Shown: one piece after another, positions 1-5,495 of the stretch | Layout: each line of letters begins with the position of its first letter | Position numbering within the stretch: position 1 is the first letter of the stretch | Assembly (NCBI GenBank): GCA_903894655.1 | Contig: CAITQY010000196.1 | Location: forward strand, 1-5,603 | DNA length: 5,603 nt | Direction of reading: 5' to 3' | Source of the DNA: an uncultured Gemmatimonadota bacterium | GTDB taxonomy: Bacteria > Gemmatimonadota > Gemmatimonadetes > Gemmatimonadales > Gemmatimonadaceae | Notes under the pieces: generated by a model | Database searches by the model: none | Seen by the model: the letters and a program-made list of their open reading frames with translations, nothing else | What the model was told of the DNA's origin: nothing | Made by a program: the position numbers and the translations under genes

Positions 1-1907
1 CCCTGCATTTCCTGGTGTAGCGCCGAGCAGAAGTCGGTGCAGTACATCGGGAAGACACCGATCGACTTCGGGATCCACTTCAGCGTGCGGGTTTCACCCG
101 GCATGATGAGCAGCTCGGAGTTGATCGCACCCTGAATCGCGAAGCCGTGCGGGATGTCCCAGTCCTGCTCGAGATTCGTGACGTGGAAGAGCACCGTGTC
201 GCCCACCTGCACGCCTTCGATGTTGTCCGGCGCGAAGTGCGAGCGGATCGCCGTCATGCGCACGTGCACCACTTTGCCCGTCCGTTCCACCCCCGCGTCA
301 CGCTCGGCCTTCGCCACCTGCGGGTGACGGTTTTCGGCGAGCGAGTAGTACTTCTTCTGCTGCGTCTCGATCTTGCTGGCCAGAATCGCGTTCGCGTAGT
401 GCGGTTCGCCGGTCGTCGGGAAATCGAGAATCAGCTTCATCTTCTCGCCCGAGATGTCGTAGAGCTGCGCTGACTGCGTGAGCTCCGGGCCCGTCGGGAG
501 ATAGCGGTCCTTGGTGATCTTGTTGAGCGCAACCGCGTACTTGCCGGTCGGCTTCGTGGTGGCGCCGCCGGGAATCATGAGGTGCCCCACCGAGTAGTAC
601 GTCGGCGTCCGGTCCACGACTTCCCACGTGCCGAGCTTCCACTTCACGATCTCCGACGAGATGAAGACGGAGGTGTAGGCGTAGCCCTTGCCGTCGAACT
701 CGGTGTGCAGGGGGCCAAGGCCCGGATCCTTCACTTCGCCCGCGAGGATCGCGTCGTACTTGAGTACGGGGATGCCGCCGATCTCCGTTTCGAACGCCTT
801 GTCCTTGATCGCTTGCTGCAGCTTGGTGAACGAGTGCACCGGGATGACCGTAGCGAGCTTGCCGCCGGCCACGATGTATTCGCCCGAGGGATCGACGTCG
901 GCGCCATGCGGCGACTTCGGCGTGGGCAGGAAGAAGATCGAGTTCGGGCACGACTGCGGCGTGAGTATCTTCACGCTCTTCTTCGTCTCCGAGCGTGCCA
1001 CGCGGGAGAACTCGTCCATCACGTTGTGCACGTAGTCCACCGGCCAGTTCTCGGCCTTGCCGTTCTTTGCACACGTCTCGAGGCTCTTCCAATTGATCGC
1101 GGCGATGAAATCCTTGTCGGCCTTCGACGCGTTGATCTCGAGCTTTTCGTACGCCTGCTCCGAGTTGTATGACGTGAGGAAGACCCAGTCCTTCGACGGG
1201 CCCTTCCCGGCGCGTGCCAAGTCATAGTCGTAACCGGGCACCAGCAGCTGGAAGGCGACATCCATTTTGCCGGGGACGTTCGCGGCGATGAAGCTGATGG
1301 TGCCCTTGAACGCTTTCTTGTAGTCGGTGATCGGGACGTCCGCCTGCGGGATCGGTACCGAGAATCGCGTGGAGGCGATCACGTACTCACTGTTCGACGT
1401 GATGAACGGCGACCCGTGGTTGCCGCCGGAGTTCGGGATTTGCAGGATCTCGGACGCTTCGAACGTGTTCAGATCGATGCGCGCTACGCGGGGCGTGTTG
1501 TTCGCATTGACGAAGATCCATCGGCCGTCATCCTCGCCATTCGTTTGCGAGAGCGCCGTGTGGTGGAGATCATCCCAAGGGATGTTGCCGAAGGTGGTCT
1601 CCAGCATGGGCTTCGTCTCTTCCGAGTACCCCCACCCATTTTCCGGGAACTGCGAGAAGACCGGGATGATCTTGAGCAGGCGGCCCGACGGCAGCCCGTA
1701 CACGCCGATCTGTCCATTAAAGCCGCCGGACATGAACGCGTAAAATTCGTCGTGCTGGCCTGGTGCCACGTAGACCTTACTGGCGGCGTCGGCGTTGCCG
1801 ACGGCCCCTGCAGGGCGATTGGCCGGCGCGCAGGCAAACCCGTACACCAAGGTGGCGGCGACGGTCGCAGTCGCCACGAGCCAACCCGTGCGGCGAGAGA
1901 GAGACAT
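1..1907 (-). CDS. nosZ: Nitrous oxide reductase NosZ, clade II type (C-terminus cut by window edge)
   Basis: Catalyses reduction of N2O to N2, the last step of denitrification, outside the cytoplasm. Reading leftward from ATG at 1907-1905, 635 codons are open to the edge. The CuA motif CTDFCSALHQEM gives Cys623, Cys627, His631 and Met634, with His587 in DIPHGF. The seven CuZ histidines fit His115 and His116 (DLHHTA), His164 (GGNHG), His334 (SPHG), His358 (PVHSF), His401 (PLHTEF) and His442 (VGHLM). Clade I enzymes have Trp after Cys-Thr in the CuA loop; here it is Asp625, and the DLHH and CuA contexts fit clade II. Residues 1-26 form an export signal: Ser-Arg-Arg at 4-6, hydrophobic core about 9-24, Cys26. 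A GGGG lies 6 bases before the ATG as a weak ribosome site. Only the last few residues should be missing, unless a C-terminal haem domain follows as in some epsilonproteobacterial NosZ. The divergent neighbour is an NsrR-like regulator. Confidence 0.97.
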   Translation of the reverse strand, partial: MSLSRRTGWLVATATVAATLVYGFACAPANRPAGAVGNADAASKVYVAPGQHDEFYAFMSGGFNGQIGVYGLPSGRLLKIIPVFSQFPENGWGYSEETKPMLETTFGNIPWDDLHHTALSQTNGEDDGRWIFVNANNTPRVARIDLNTFEASEILQIPNSGGNHGSPFITSNSEYVIASTRFSVPIPQADVPITDYKKAFKGTISFIAANVPGKMDVAFQLLVPGYDYDLARAGKGPSKDWVFLTSYNSEQAYEKLEINASKADKDFIAAINWKSLETCAKNGKAENWPVDYVHNVMDEFSRVARSETKKSVKILTPQSCPNSIFFLPTPKSPHGADVDPSGEYIVAGGKLATVIPVHSFTKLQQAIKDKAFETEIGGIPVLKYDAILAGEVKDPGLGPLHTEFDGKGYAYTSVFISSEIVKWKLGTWEVVDRTPTYYSVGHLMIPGGATTKPTGKYAVALNKITKDRYLPTGPELTQSAQLYDISGEKMKLILDFPTTGEPHYANAILASKIETQQKKYYSLAENRHPQVAKAERDAGVERTGKVVHVRMTAIRSHFAPDNIEGVQVGDTVLFHVTNLEQDWDIPHGFAIQGAINSELLIMPGETRTLKWIPKSIGVFPMYCTDFCSALHQEMQ

Positions 1908-1972
1908 GATGAACCCCGAGAGTGGGAGGGAATGGCTGCAGCGTGCGACCTGCCGTGGCCGTCGTGTCGCTG

Positions 1973-1986
1973 CCGAGCAATCTCGG
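1973..1986. promoter_or_regulatory. Short palindrome in the nosZ leader
   Basis: CCGAG at 1973-1977 pairs with CTCGG at 1982-1986 around a 4-base spacer, 66 bases before the nosZ start codon and 92 bases before the regulator start. It could be an operator half-site pair or a small hairpin in the nosZ leader RNA. There is no U-run on either strand, so it is not an intrinsic terminator. The function is unknown, and a 5-bp stem can arise by chance in GC-rich DNA. Confidence 0.25.
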
Positions 1987-2010
1987 ATCCCCAATGCCCG
2001 TCAGAAGTCG

Positions 2011-2074
2011 GTGAAGTCCTCCGTTGTTGAAGGGAAACCCTGACAGTTCTATCCCAGGATTGCGTCAACTTCAC
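2011..2074. promoter_or_regulatory. Putative divergent promoter/operator region, nosZ and nsrR-like gene
   Basis: GTGAAGT at 2011-2017 is the exact inverse of ACTTCAC at 2068-2074. Inside it, GTTGA at 2026-2030 is the inverse of TCAAC at 2065-2069, and GAAGTC occurs directly repeated at 2004-2009 and 2013-2018. Between the arms, GGGAAA (2032-2037) and TATCCC (2050-2055) form an imperfect dyad. On the minus strand, TTGACG (2067-2062) is a good -35 match towards nosZ, but the sequence 17 bases further on (TGTCAG) is a poor -10. The region is therefore a reasonable place for divergent promoters and regulator binding, but no known NsrR or FNR consensus is clearly present. Confidence 0.3.
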
Positions 2075-2077
2075 ACC

Positions 2078-2533
2078 ATGCGACTCACACGATTTACGGA
2101 CAATGCGCTGCGATGCCTGATGCTGTTGGGCTTGGAGCCTGAGCGCTGCATAACCGCGCACGAAATTGCCGCACGCATGAACATGTCGTACGAGCATCTC
2201 GTGAAGATCGTCCACCGGCTCGCGGCGTTGGGCTATGTCGACACGGTGAGAGGGCGGCACGGGGGCGTGCGGCTCGGGAAGCCGGCCGTGGAGATTGTCC
2301 TCGGCGCGCTGGTTCGGCAGACCGAGGAGAATCTCGCCATCGTCGAGTGCTTTGATCCGGAGCACAACAGCTGTCCCATCTCGTCAACCTGTCGGCTCTC
2401 CAGCACGCTGGACGAGGCGCTGACCGCGTTTCTGGCCGTCCTCGATCGGCAAACGCTGGCCGACATTCTCGAGCCGCGCGAGCGGTTGGTGCCGATCGTG
2501 TCACGACGGGTGCCAATGGTCGGCTCCGTCTAG
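2078..2533 (+). CDS. nsrR: Rrf2-family transcriptional regulator, NsrR-like (NO-sensing Fe-S repressor)
   Basis: A 151-residue DNA-binding regulator. It starts with MRLTRFTDNALR, a classic NsrR/Rrf2 N-terminus. A winged helix follows: helix-turn-helix about 26-53 (ITAHEIAARM... HLVKIVHRL) and wing GRHGGVRL at 59-66. Cys91, Cys99 and Cys105 (spacing C-x7-C-x5-C) are placed like the three cluster cysteines of NsrR, and Asp8 matches the aspartate that completes the [4Fe-4S] site in Streptomyces NsrR. In that family, NO destroys the cluster and relieves repression. An in-frame TTG at 2024 would add 18 residues, but the ATG at 2078 matches the family start. No clear Shine-Dalgarno precedes it, so a very short leader is possible. 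It is divergent from nosZ, which makes nosZ a likely target (inference). Other Rrf2 types such as IscR use different cysteine contexts and are less likely. Confidence 0.88.
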   Translation: MRLTRFTDNALRCLMLLGLEPERCITAHEIAARMNMSYEHLVKIVHRLAALGYVDTVRGRHGGVRLGKPAVEIVLGALVRQTEENLAIVECFDPEHNSCPISSTCRLSSTLDEALTAFLAVLDRQTLADILEPRERLVPIVSRRVPMVGSV

Positions 2534-2549
2534 CGGCGGCGGTGGAGCG

Positions 2550-3065
2550 CTAGGCGCCCAGCGCGCCGAGCATCGCCCGCGTGAAAGCCGGCAGGTCTTT
2601 CGGCACCCGGGCGCTGACGATATTGCCATCGACCACGGCGGGCTCGTCGACCCAGATCGCCCCGGCGTTGGTGAGATCGTCCCGAATGCCCAGCGATGAC
2701 GTCATGCGCGTGCCGCGCACGATGCCGGCCGAAATGAGAATCCACGGGCCGTGGCAGATCGTGCCGATGATGCCCCCCTGCTCGTACACACGCCGCACCA
2801 GCGACAGGACCGCCGGGTCGCGCCGCAGCTTGTCGGGGGCCCACCCCCCCGGTGCCACGAGGCCGCAGAGCGTAGCCGGATCGAGATCGGCCACCTGGCC
2901 GTCCATCGTGGCCGGATAGCCCCACTTGCCGTGATAGTGCGCCTCGCCGTTGCCGATCAGCGGCGTGTGGTAGCCGGCTTCTTCCAGACGGAGCTTGGGA
3001 TACCAGACCTCGAGGTCTTCGTAGTCGGGGCCGACGAGGATGGCGATGGTGCCGCGTGTGGACAT
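2550..3065 (-). CDS. DJ-1/PfpI family protein (class I glutamine amidotransferase-like fold)
   Basis: A 171-residue cytosolic protein of the PfpI/YhbO branch. Numbering is from the ATG at 3065-3063 (MSTRGTIAIL). The catalytic triad elements are visible: Glu16 in GPDYEDLE, and the nucleophile elbow GTICHGPW with Cys104 and His105. Family members are described as intracellular proteases, chaperones or deglycases that repair glyoxal-type damage; the exact substrate here cannot be read from sequence. The frame stays open to an ATG at 3122 and another at 3074, but the extra 19 residues are Ser/Pro-rich and unlike the family, so the inner start is preferred. No strong ribosome site is seen. It converges on the NsrR-like gene with only 16 bases between the stop codons, and diverges from the P-II gene. 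It does not look functionally tied to either. Confidence 0.9.
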   Translation of the reverse strand: MSTRGTIAILVGPDYEDLEVWYPKLRLEEAGYHTPLIGNGEAHYHGKWGYPATMDGQVADLDPATLCGLVAPGGWAPDKLRRDPAVLSLVRRVYEQGGIIGTICHGPWILISAGIVRGTRMTSSLGIRDDLTNAGAIWVDEPAVVDGNIVSARVPKDLPAFTRAMLGALGA

Positions 3066-3131
3066 GTCAGGCATCTCTGGGCAGGATGGCGGCGAGGGCA
3101 GCGGACTGGTGTGCAGCAGCATAAAATAAAA

Positions 3132-3145
3132 CGATTCCGGAAACG
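3132..3145. promoter_or_regulatory. Near-perfect 14-bp palindrome between divergent pfpI-like and P-II genes
   Basis: CG-A-TTCCGGAA-A-CG: 12 of 14 bases are symmetric around the 8-bp palindrome TTCCGGAA (3135-3142). It adjoins the only AT-rich stretch of this spacer (ATAAAATAAAA, 3121-3131), which is the likeliest place for a -10 element of the leftward gene. It could be an operator. No sigma-54 -24/-12 element (GG-N10-GC with the proper flanks) was found before the P-II gene, although such promoters are common for this gene pair elsewhere. Confidence 0.25.
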
Positions 3146-3211
3146 CCCCCGCCGTGCGCCTTTGCGATTGGGGGTCGTACTGCGACTGGCCGCCCTTTCC
3201 CCCGAAACACC

Positions 3212-3625
3212 ATGAAGCTTATCGTCGCTATCATCCGCCCAGATCGCCTGGCGGATGTCAAAAGTGCGCTGTTCGAGGTTGGCGTGACCGGCATGACGCT
3301 CTGGCGCGTCAGCGGGCACGGCGGCGAGCGCGACATGGTGCAGCAGTACCGCGGCGAAGCCGTGGTGTTGGAATTCCACGAAAAGGTTCGCATCGAAATG
3401 GCCTGCTCGGACGAATACGTGGAACGTACCATCCAGGCGATCTGCGATAGCGCCCGCACCGGTGATGTGGGCGACGGGAAGATCTTCGTGATGCCGCTGG
3501 AGCACACGGTGCGCATCCGGTCAGGCGAGCGCGACAACGCCGCGATCACCGCTGTGAACGCCGAGCAGATTATGCGGCAGACGCAGCTCGAGATGCGGGT
3601 CCCCAACAAGGACGACTACAAGTGA
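3212..3625 (+). CDS. glnK: P-II family nitrogen regulatory protein (GlnB/GlnK type) with atypical T-loop
   Basis: A 137-residue trimeric signal protein that in the family binds ATP/ADP and 2-oxoglutarate and plugs the AmtB pore. Residues 1-112 align without gaps to E. coli GlnB: AIIRP at 6-10, T-loop 37-55, Lys58, the TGDVGDGKIF signature at 83-92, Lys90, Arg101 and Arg103. Several key T-loop positions differ. Residue 51, the uridylylated tyrosine of proteobacteria, is Val (Tyr46 is kept). Residue 39, the usual 2-oxoglutarate/Mg-contacting Gln, is Glu, in the string SGHGGERD. Residue 41 is Asp instead of Gly. About 25 extra residues follow the usual end, finishing in KDDYK. Related GHGGE-type P-II proteins occur, as I recall, in Thermus and other non-proteobacteria. 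Its stop overlaps the amtB start by 4 bases (GTGA), so the two are cotranslated. No Shine-Dalgarno is apparent. GlnB versus GlnK naming is by linkage only. Confidence 0.95.
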   Translation: MKLIVAIIRPDRLADVKSALFEVGVTGMTLWRVSGHGGERDMVQQYRGEAVVLEFHEKVRIEMACSDEYVERTIQAICDSARTGDVGDGKIFVMPLEHTVRIRSGERDNAAITAVNAEQIMRQTQLEMRVPNKDDYK

Positions 3626-4911
3626 CGCCGGTGCCGACGATTTCCCCGGGTGACACCGCGTGGGTGCTGATCTCCACGGCGCTCGTGTTGCTGATGGTGC
3701 CTGGTCTGGCGTTCTTTTACGGCGGCCTTGTGCGCAGCAAGAGCGCGCTCAACACCATGCTCATGAGCCTCGGGGCCCTGGCCATCGTCACGGTGCAGTG
3801 GGTGCTCTTCGGCTACAGTCTGGCGTTTGGTCCGGGCTCGAGCTGGATCGGTGGCTTCAGCTTCTTCGGCTTTCAGGGAGTGACGGCGGCACCGAATCCC
3901 ACCTACGCGGCGGCGCTACCCCATCTGCTGTTCGCGGCGTATCAGGCGATGTTCGCCGGCATCACGGTGGCGCTGTTTTCCGGCGCGATTATTGATCGGA
4001 TGCGGTTCGTGGCCTATCTCACGTTCGGCCTGATCTGGACCACGCTGGTCTATGATCCGCTGGCCCACTGGGTGTGGGGCGACGGCGGCTGGCTGCGCAC
4101 GCTGGGCGCGCTCGACTTTGCCGGTGGTACGGTGGTGCACATCAGTGCCGGTATCACGGCGCTGGTGCTGGCCAAGGTGCTTGGACCGCGCCGCGACTTC
4201 AAGCGCGTCCCCACGGTGCCGCACAACGTGCCGTTCGCCCTGCTCGGTGCCGGCATGCTGTGGTTTGGCTGGTTCGGCTTCAATGCCGGCTCGGCGCTGG
4301 CCGCCGACGGGATTGCGGCGAATGCGTTAGTGACCACCCACGCGGCAGCGGCGGCGAGCTTGCTCACGTGGAGTCTGCTCGAGTTGTACAAGAGCGGACG
4401 CGCCACGGCGGTCGGTGCAGCGACCGGAGCGGTCGTGGGTCTGGTCGCGATTACCCCCGCGGCCGGCTTCGTGACGCCGATGTCTGCGCTCGCCATCGGC
4501 TGCATCGCGGCGCCGGTGTCTTTCCTCGTGCTGCACTACCGCGCGAAGACGTCGCTGGACGACACGCTCGATGTGTTCGCCTGCCACGGGGTGGCCGGGA
4601 TCATGGGCGCCATCCTCACGGGGGTCTTCGCGTCCAAGGCGGTCAATCCGATCGGGGCTGATGGGCTGCTGCGCGGCAACGCGTCGCTGGTCGGCATTCA
4701 GTTTCTGGCCGTCATCGCGACCGTTGCCTTCACCGGACTGGCGAGCTTCGGCATCCTGTCCGCGTTGCGGTTGGTGATGCCACTGCGCGTTCATGCCGAT
4801 GCGGAATTGCACGGCATCGATCTCGCGGAGCATGGGGAAGAGGCCTACCACCGCAGCGATCTCAGTGACCTGGCCGGCCGGCGTACGGCGCTGGGAGACA
4901 CGCTGTTGTAG
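3622..4911 (+). CDS. amtB: Ammonium transporter AmtB
   Basis: A 429-residue inner-membrane ammonium channel with about 11 membrane segments and no cleavable signal, the N-terminus running straight into TM1 (DTAWVLISTALVLL). The pore residues of E. coli AmtB are all present: twin histidines His173 (TVVHISAG) and His322 (CHGVAG), Asp165 (DFAGGT), the Phe gate as Phe111 (AMFAGIT) and Phe220 with Ser224 (FGFNAGS). The cytosolic tail after residue 388 keeps the conserved GIDLAEHGEEAY helix that contacts P-II proteins. The GTG start overlaps the P-II stop codon (GTGA, 3622-3625), so translation is likely coupled, and the pair is the usual glnK-amtB operon. The final residues (RRTALGDTLL) extend slightly beyond the tail helix. 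Expression is probably nitrogen-dependent by analogy, but no promoter element was identified. Confidence 0.97.
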   Translation: MTPVPTISPGDTAWVLISTALVLLMVPGLAFFYGGLVRSKSALNTMLMSLGALAIVTVQWVLFGYSLAFGPGSSWIGGFSFFGFQGVTAAPNPTYAAALPHLLFAAYQAMFAGITVALFSGAIIDRMRFVAYLTFGLIWTTLVYDPLAHWVWGDGGWLRTLGALDFAGGTVVHISAGITALVLAKVLGPRRDFKRVPTVPHNVPFALLGAGMLWFGWFGFNAGSALAADGIAANALVTTHAAAAASLLTWSLLELYKSGRATAVGAATGAVVGLVAITPAAGFVTPMSALAIGCIAAPVSFLVLHYRAKTSLDDTLDVFACHGVAGIMGAILTGVFASKAVNPIGADGLLRGNASLVGIQFLAVIATVAFTGLASFGILSALRLVMPLRVHADAELHGIDLAEHGEEAYHRSDLSDLAGRRTALGDTLL

Positions 4912-4929
4912 GAGGTGAACGTCCTGACG

Positions 4930-4954
4930 CGCCGGCCGTGTGCCGCGGCCGGCG
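4930..4954 (+). terminator. GC-rich hairpin 18 bases after amtB (possible terminator without U-tract)
   Basis: CGCCGGCCG (4930-4938) pairs perfectly with CGGCCGGCG (4946-4954) around a 7-base loop, a very stable 9-bp stem. It follows the amtB stop closely, but the next bases are TAGGCGCGGG, with no U-run. It may act as a Rho-assisted stop or 3'-end stabiliser rather than a standard intrinsic terminator. Confidence 0.5.
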
Positions 4955-4978
4955 TAGGCGCGGGCTACAACCGGCAAC

Positions 4979-5136
4979 TGCTAACTGCTACTGCTAACGG
5001 CCAACGGCTTAGGAGGCAGGAAGGAGGGGATCAGGAGGGAGGAAGCAGGACAGCGGCGCCGTTTCCCTGCGCTCTCCTCCCTGACCCCCTCCTTCCTGCC
5101 TCCTAAGCTGTTGGCAGTCAGCCGTAGCCGTTGGCA
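4979..5136. repeat. 158-bp imperfect palindrome (REP/MITE-like element or giant hairpin)
   Basis: The segment is symmetric about 5057/5058, and I count 64 of 79 base pairs as Watson-Crick. The core arms are 5008-5049 and 5066-5107 (36 of 42 paired, including 22 consecutive pairs beginning CTTAGGAGGCAGG). The centre is CGGCGCCG (5054-5061). The outer arms carry short tandem units: CTGCTAA, CTGCTA and CTGCTAA at 4978-4997 on the left, AGCCGT twice at 5120-5131 on the right. One core arm is nearly all purine. It holds no gene of its own; frames crossing it translate to low-complexity Gly/Glu/Arg or Pro/Leu. It sits between convergent genes, a common spot for REP or non-autonomous miniature elements. 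No clear target-site duplication or transposase is present. Whether it is repeated elsewhere in the genome cannot be told from here. Confidence 0.85.
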
Positions 5137-5143
5137 CTCCCCC

Positions 5144-5180
5144 AAAAATGAAAGGGCGCTCACCATCACGTTGAGCGCCC
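5144..5180 (-). terminator. Intrinsic terminator of the small minus-strand gene
   Basis: On the minus strand GGGCGCTCA (5180-5172) pairs perfectly with TGAGCGCCC (5162-5154) around a 9-base loop, followed at once by TTTCATTTTT (5153-5144). This is a textbook Rho-independent terminator. It lies 24 bases after the stop codon of the 51-codon gene. On the plus strand the downstream side has only a short, poor T-run, so it mainly serves leftward transcription. Confidence 0.85.
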
Positions 5181-5204
5181 CATTCCTCGTCCCCCAAACC
5201 GGCC

Positions 5205-5360
5205 TCAAGCCTTCTTTCTGTCCTGCAGCCACGTCATCGGGATCATGAACAACGGAGACAGGAAGAGCCCGAGCAAAATGTTGATCCAGATGAGCGCCAT
5301 GTAATAGGCGGTCATCCCCAACGAGGCCCAGATGGTTCCCAACGTTCCGTGTGATTCCAC
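5205..5360 (-). CDS. Small hydrophobic membrane protein, 51 residues, unknown function
   Basis: Read leftward from GTG at 5360-5358 to TGA at 5207-5205. The N-terminus is MESHGTLGTIWASLG. The stretch from about residue 17 to 44 is hydrophobic (AYYMALIWINILLGLFLSP and on), enough for one membrane helix or a tight hairpin broken by Pro36 and Pro41. The protein ends in a basic tail, QDRKKA, which predicts a cytosolic C-terminus. Support for a real gene: GGAG with 7 bases before the GTG, an uninterrupted frame with a clear membrane-protein composition, and a strong intrinsic terminator 24 bases beyond the stop. The reading frame is easily missed because of its size and GTG start. I do not recognise the family. 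An ATG at codon 16 would leave too short a protein. It is divergent from the probable tilS gene and convergent with amtB. Confidence 0.75.
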   Translation of the reverse strand: MESHGTLGTIWASLGMTAYYMALIWINILLGLFLSPLFMIPMTWLQDRKKA

Positions 5361-5495
5361 TGTCTGTCTCCGGAGTCGATTGAAGCCGGGTGCACCGCTG
5401 CGCGCGCCCGCCGAACGAAGAAAAGAGTAAACAACACCGCCTCCGGAAGGTAGGGGGTGGTTGACGCATCGCGGCCGGAGAGCGATCAGTCCAGC
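5361..5495. other. Divergent intergenic region, nothing firm
   Basis: It contains the GGAG ribosome site of the small leftward gene (5368-5371) and a comparatively AT-rich stretch, GAAGAAAAGAGTAAACAACA (5417-5436), that probably holds promoter sequence for one or both genes. I could not place convincing -35/-10 pairs on either strand. Confidence 0.4.

Noticed and set aside
298..1092. Long leftward frame of 264 codons, with others at 582-1172 and 147-473 on the plus strand
   Set aside because: They overlap nosZ in other frames; the nosZ frame carries every CuA and CuZ ligand, while these translate to Arg/His-rich strings with no recognisable domain.
1484..2365. Leftward 293-codon frame crossing the nosZ start, the spacer and the NsrR-like gene
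   Set aside because: It spans two well-supported genes and a promoter region and is Arg/Ser-rich; open only because of high GC content.
3150..3211. Sigma-54 promoter before the P-II/amtB operon
   Set aside because: TTTGC and CTGGCC words are present but not in the GG-N10-GC arrangement required.
2957..3609. Leftward frames of 180-182 codons opposite the P-II gene
   Set aside because: Antisense shadows of a clear P-II reading frame; no motif recognised.
4327..4977. Leftward 216-codon frame, and plus-strand 195-codon frame at 4074-4661
   Set aside because: Both are out-of-frame shadows of amtB, whose frame keeps all transporter motifs.
4915..5106. GTG-started 63-codon plus-strand frame directly after amtB
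   Set aside because: The Shine-Dalgarno overlaps its start codon with no spacing, and most of it is encoded by hairpin and palindrome sequence.
4979..5136. CRISPR or tandem-repeat array
   Set aside because: The structure is a single inverted repeat with one symmetry axis; there are no regularly spaced direct repeats with unique spacers.
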